DNA from: Dallia pectoralis
Taxonomy: Eukaryota > Chordata > Actinopteri > Esociformes > Umbridae
Assembly: GCA_029465975.1 (NCBI GenBank)
Contig: CM055747.1
Span: forward strand, 14,639,542 to 14,703,541
Direction of reading: 5' to 3'
Length of the DNA stretch: 64,000 nt
A model generated the notes under the pieces. That model did not search any database and was not told the DNA's origin. It saw only the letters and a program-made list of their open reading frames with translations. Position numbers and translations under genes: made by a program. Position 1 is the stretch's first letter; every line of letters starts with the position of its first letter. Below are positions 62,588 to 64,000 of this stretch, one piece after another.

Positions 62588-64000
62588 TCAGACGTGATGT
62601 CCTGCTTCTGGAACCGCTACACTGTCAGATGGTGATAAAACCGCACAGCACCTGAATGTTATAAACAAAACATAGTGAGGGCTTGTTATATTAGCGGGAA
62701 TGACTCAGGGTGTGTAGAATCAAGAAGTAAAAAGCTACAGTGTTACATTGTAACTAGCAAGCAAGCACGTTTATTTATATAGCACAATTAAATGGAAGTC
62801 ATTCAATGTGCTTTACAACGGTAAAAAGAAAAAATAATACAATACATGCATTTTTATATTCATAGCAACTTAATTACAGGAATCCTGTACATTTCAAACA
62901 ACATTTCACATCCAGGTATTTCACAACTAGAACAAAGTAACACAGGTGTCTTTAACTTGACACCCCATTTACATGTCTGCTGTATTTTTAATAAATCATT
63001 ACCTGTATCTGTGAGGACAGCCATTATGTGTGTAACTATACATGTCTACTGTATTTTTAATAAATCATTACCTGTATCTGTGAGGACAGCCATTATGTGT
63101 GTAACTATACATGTCTACTGTATTTTTAATAAATCATTACCTGTATCTGCGAGGACAGCCATTATGTGTGTAACTATACATGTCTACTGTATTTTTTAAT
63201 AAATCATTACCTGTATCTGCGAGGACAGCCATTATGTGTGTAACTATACATGTCTACTGTATTTTTAATAAATCATTACCTGTATCTGTGAGGACAGCCA
63301 TTATGTGTGTAACTATACATGTCTGCTGTATTTTTTAATAAATCATTACCTGTATCTGTGAGGACAGCCATTATGTGTGTAACTATACATGTCTACTGTA
63401 TTTTTAATAAATCATTACCTGTATCTGCGAGGACAGCCATTATGTGTGTAACTATACATGTCTACTGTATTTTTAATAAATCATTACCTGTATCTGCGAG
63501 GACAGCCATTATGTGTGTAACTATACATGTCTACTGTATTTTTAATAAATCATTACCTGTATCTGCGAGGACAGCCGTGGTGTCCAACTATATATTCTTG
63601 GGCATAACAGAACCGTCTGCAGAGTCCTTTATAACCACACGTCCAATATTGCATTTCTGCATCATCTCCTGTTATTAGAATAATACAACAATCAGGAAAG
63701 ATTTTAACTGTAGTTATTCTTTTTGCCAATAACTTGAAATAACACATCAAACGTTCCATACGTGATAATTCCTTTTACTATCTATTTTAGTTGTGATGTT
63801 TTAACAGTTTTACCAATGTTAGGCTTTAAGATGAACATTCAGATTAATAATCAGTAAACAAATTAGCCAAACAAATTTTTCAGTAATACATAAATTAATA
63901 TGCACTAATACTTCCATCGTACGGGCATGACGGCCATTACATAGTTAAAACCAGGTACGTCCCACCACTTACCCTCACCCACTGAGAGCATGAGGAGAAG
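62588..64000 (-). CDS. Beta-defensin, secreted antimicrobial peptide, 5' end cut by window edge
   Basis: Exons: 63973-64000 (continues beyond the window), 63557-63668, 62588-62651 (stop TGA). Exon 1 gives the end of a signal peptide (LLLMLSVGEG). Exon 2 gives GDDAEMQYW and five of the six cysteines, three of them in TCGYKGLCRRFCYAQEY and one in HHGCPRRYR; exon 3 starts CC and adds a tail (AVLSPSDS...). The spacing C-x5-C-x3-C-x11-C-x5-C-C fits beta-defensins, and the split of the CC pair into its own exon fits fish genes. The mature peptide is cationic (RR, PRRYR) and would disrupt microbial membranes or signal to leukocytes. Correction to count: four cysteines lie in exon 2 and two in exon 3. 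Too short for gene-finders because exons are small. Intron 2 is filled with copies of the exon 2 end. Confidence 0.9.
62757..62870 (-). mobile_element. Short L2/SINE 3'-tail relic
   Basis: acgtttatttatatagcaca and the nearby caatgtgctttacaac, read on the minus strand, resemble the gtaaagcactt ... gctatataaataaa tails of fish L2 elements and L2-tailed SINEs. No coding part remains. It lies in defensin intron 2. Confidence 0.45.
62971..63556. repeat. 69 bp minisatellite of duplicated defensin exon 2 donors, about 8 copies
   Basis: In gene sense exon 2 ends ggctgtcctcgcagatacag/gtaatgatt. Each 69 bp unit repeats these last 20 exonic bases (coding GCPRRYR) and the donor, followed by tattaaaaatacagtagaca and filler. 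Some copies have cctcac for cctcgc. The first copy is contiguous with the real donor at 63556. 69 is a multiple of 3, which explains the open plus-strand frames. Confidence 0.95.

Overview
The window is teleost fish nuclear DNA. The genes are split by GT-AG introns, their exons read as vertebrate proteins, and the mobile elements are typical of fish (hAT-type non-autonomous DNA transposon, RTE/Rex3-like LINE, L2-like relics). By summing array spans I estimate that roughly half of the 64 kb is tandem repeat, mostly minisatellites with 20-70 bp units.

Layout. 1-7.84 kb: one minisatellite lying in an intron of spag7. 7.9-13.27 kb (+): last five coding exons of spag7 (R3H-domain protein), each intron swollen by its own array; one intron also carries a 1.45 kb hAT-like element. 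15.8-23.4 kb (+): chrdl2, a secreted BMP antagonist with three VWC domains, 11 coding exons. 23.4-32.06 kb: intergenic, with two minisatellites and an L2-like relic. 32.07-45.05 kb (-): complete pold3, 12 coding exons, ending in a PCNA-binding motif. 46.26-56.35 kb (-): complete xrra1, a leucine-rich-repeat protein with 17 coding exons; intron 6 holds a 44 bp array split by a 2.4 kb truncated RTE-type LINE. 56.89-58.23 kb (+): neu3 ganglioside sialidase, two coding exons. 59.6-61.7 kb (-): wdr73, eight coding exons. 62.6-64 kb (-): a beta-defensin gene, cut by the right edge.

The order chrdl2 > < pold3, < xrra1, neu3 > resembles the human 11q13.4 neighbourhood (POLD3, CHRDL2, XRRA1, NEU3). 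spag7 and wdr73 lie on other human chromosomes, so those flanks look fish-specific. The genes are unrelated in function (BMP signalling, DNA replication, radiation response, ganglioside metabolism, mitosis/scaffolding, innate immunity); I see no operon-like cooperation.

Main discovery. Many of the arrays are not random intronic repeats. In at least five introns the repeat unit is a copy of the exon-intron junction: the last 4-20 exonic bases plus the 5' splice site, repeated 8 to about 94 times (pold3 exon 11, xrra1 exons 7 and 10, the defensin cysteine exon, spag7 exon at 12394). Two related cases are an 85 bp junction repeat in pold3 and a WD-blade-derived repeat after the wdr73 stop codon. 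I found no equivalent at 3' splice sites. This looks like a recurrent process that seeds minisatellites at 5' splice sites and leaves long runs of decoy donors.
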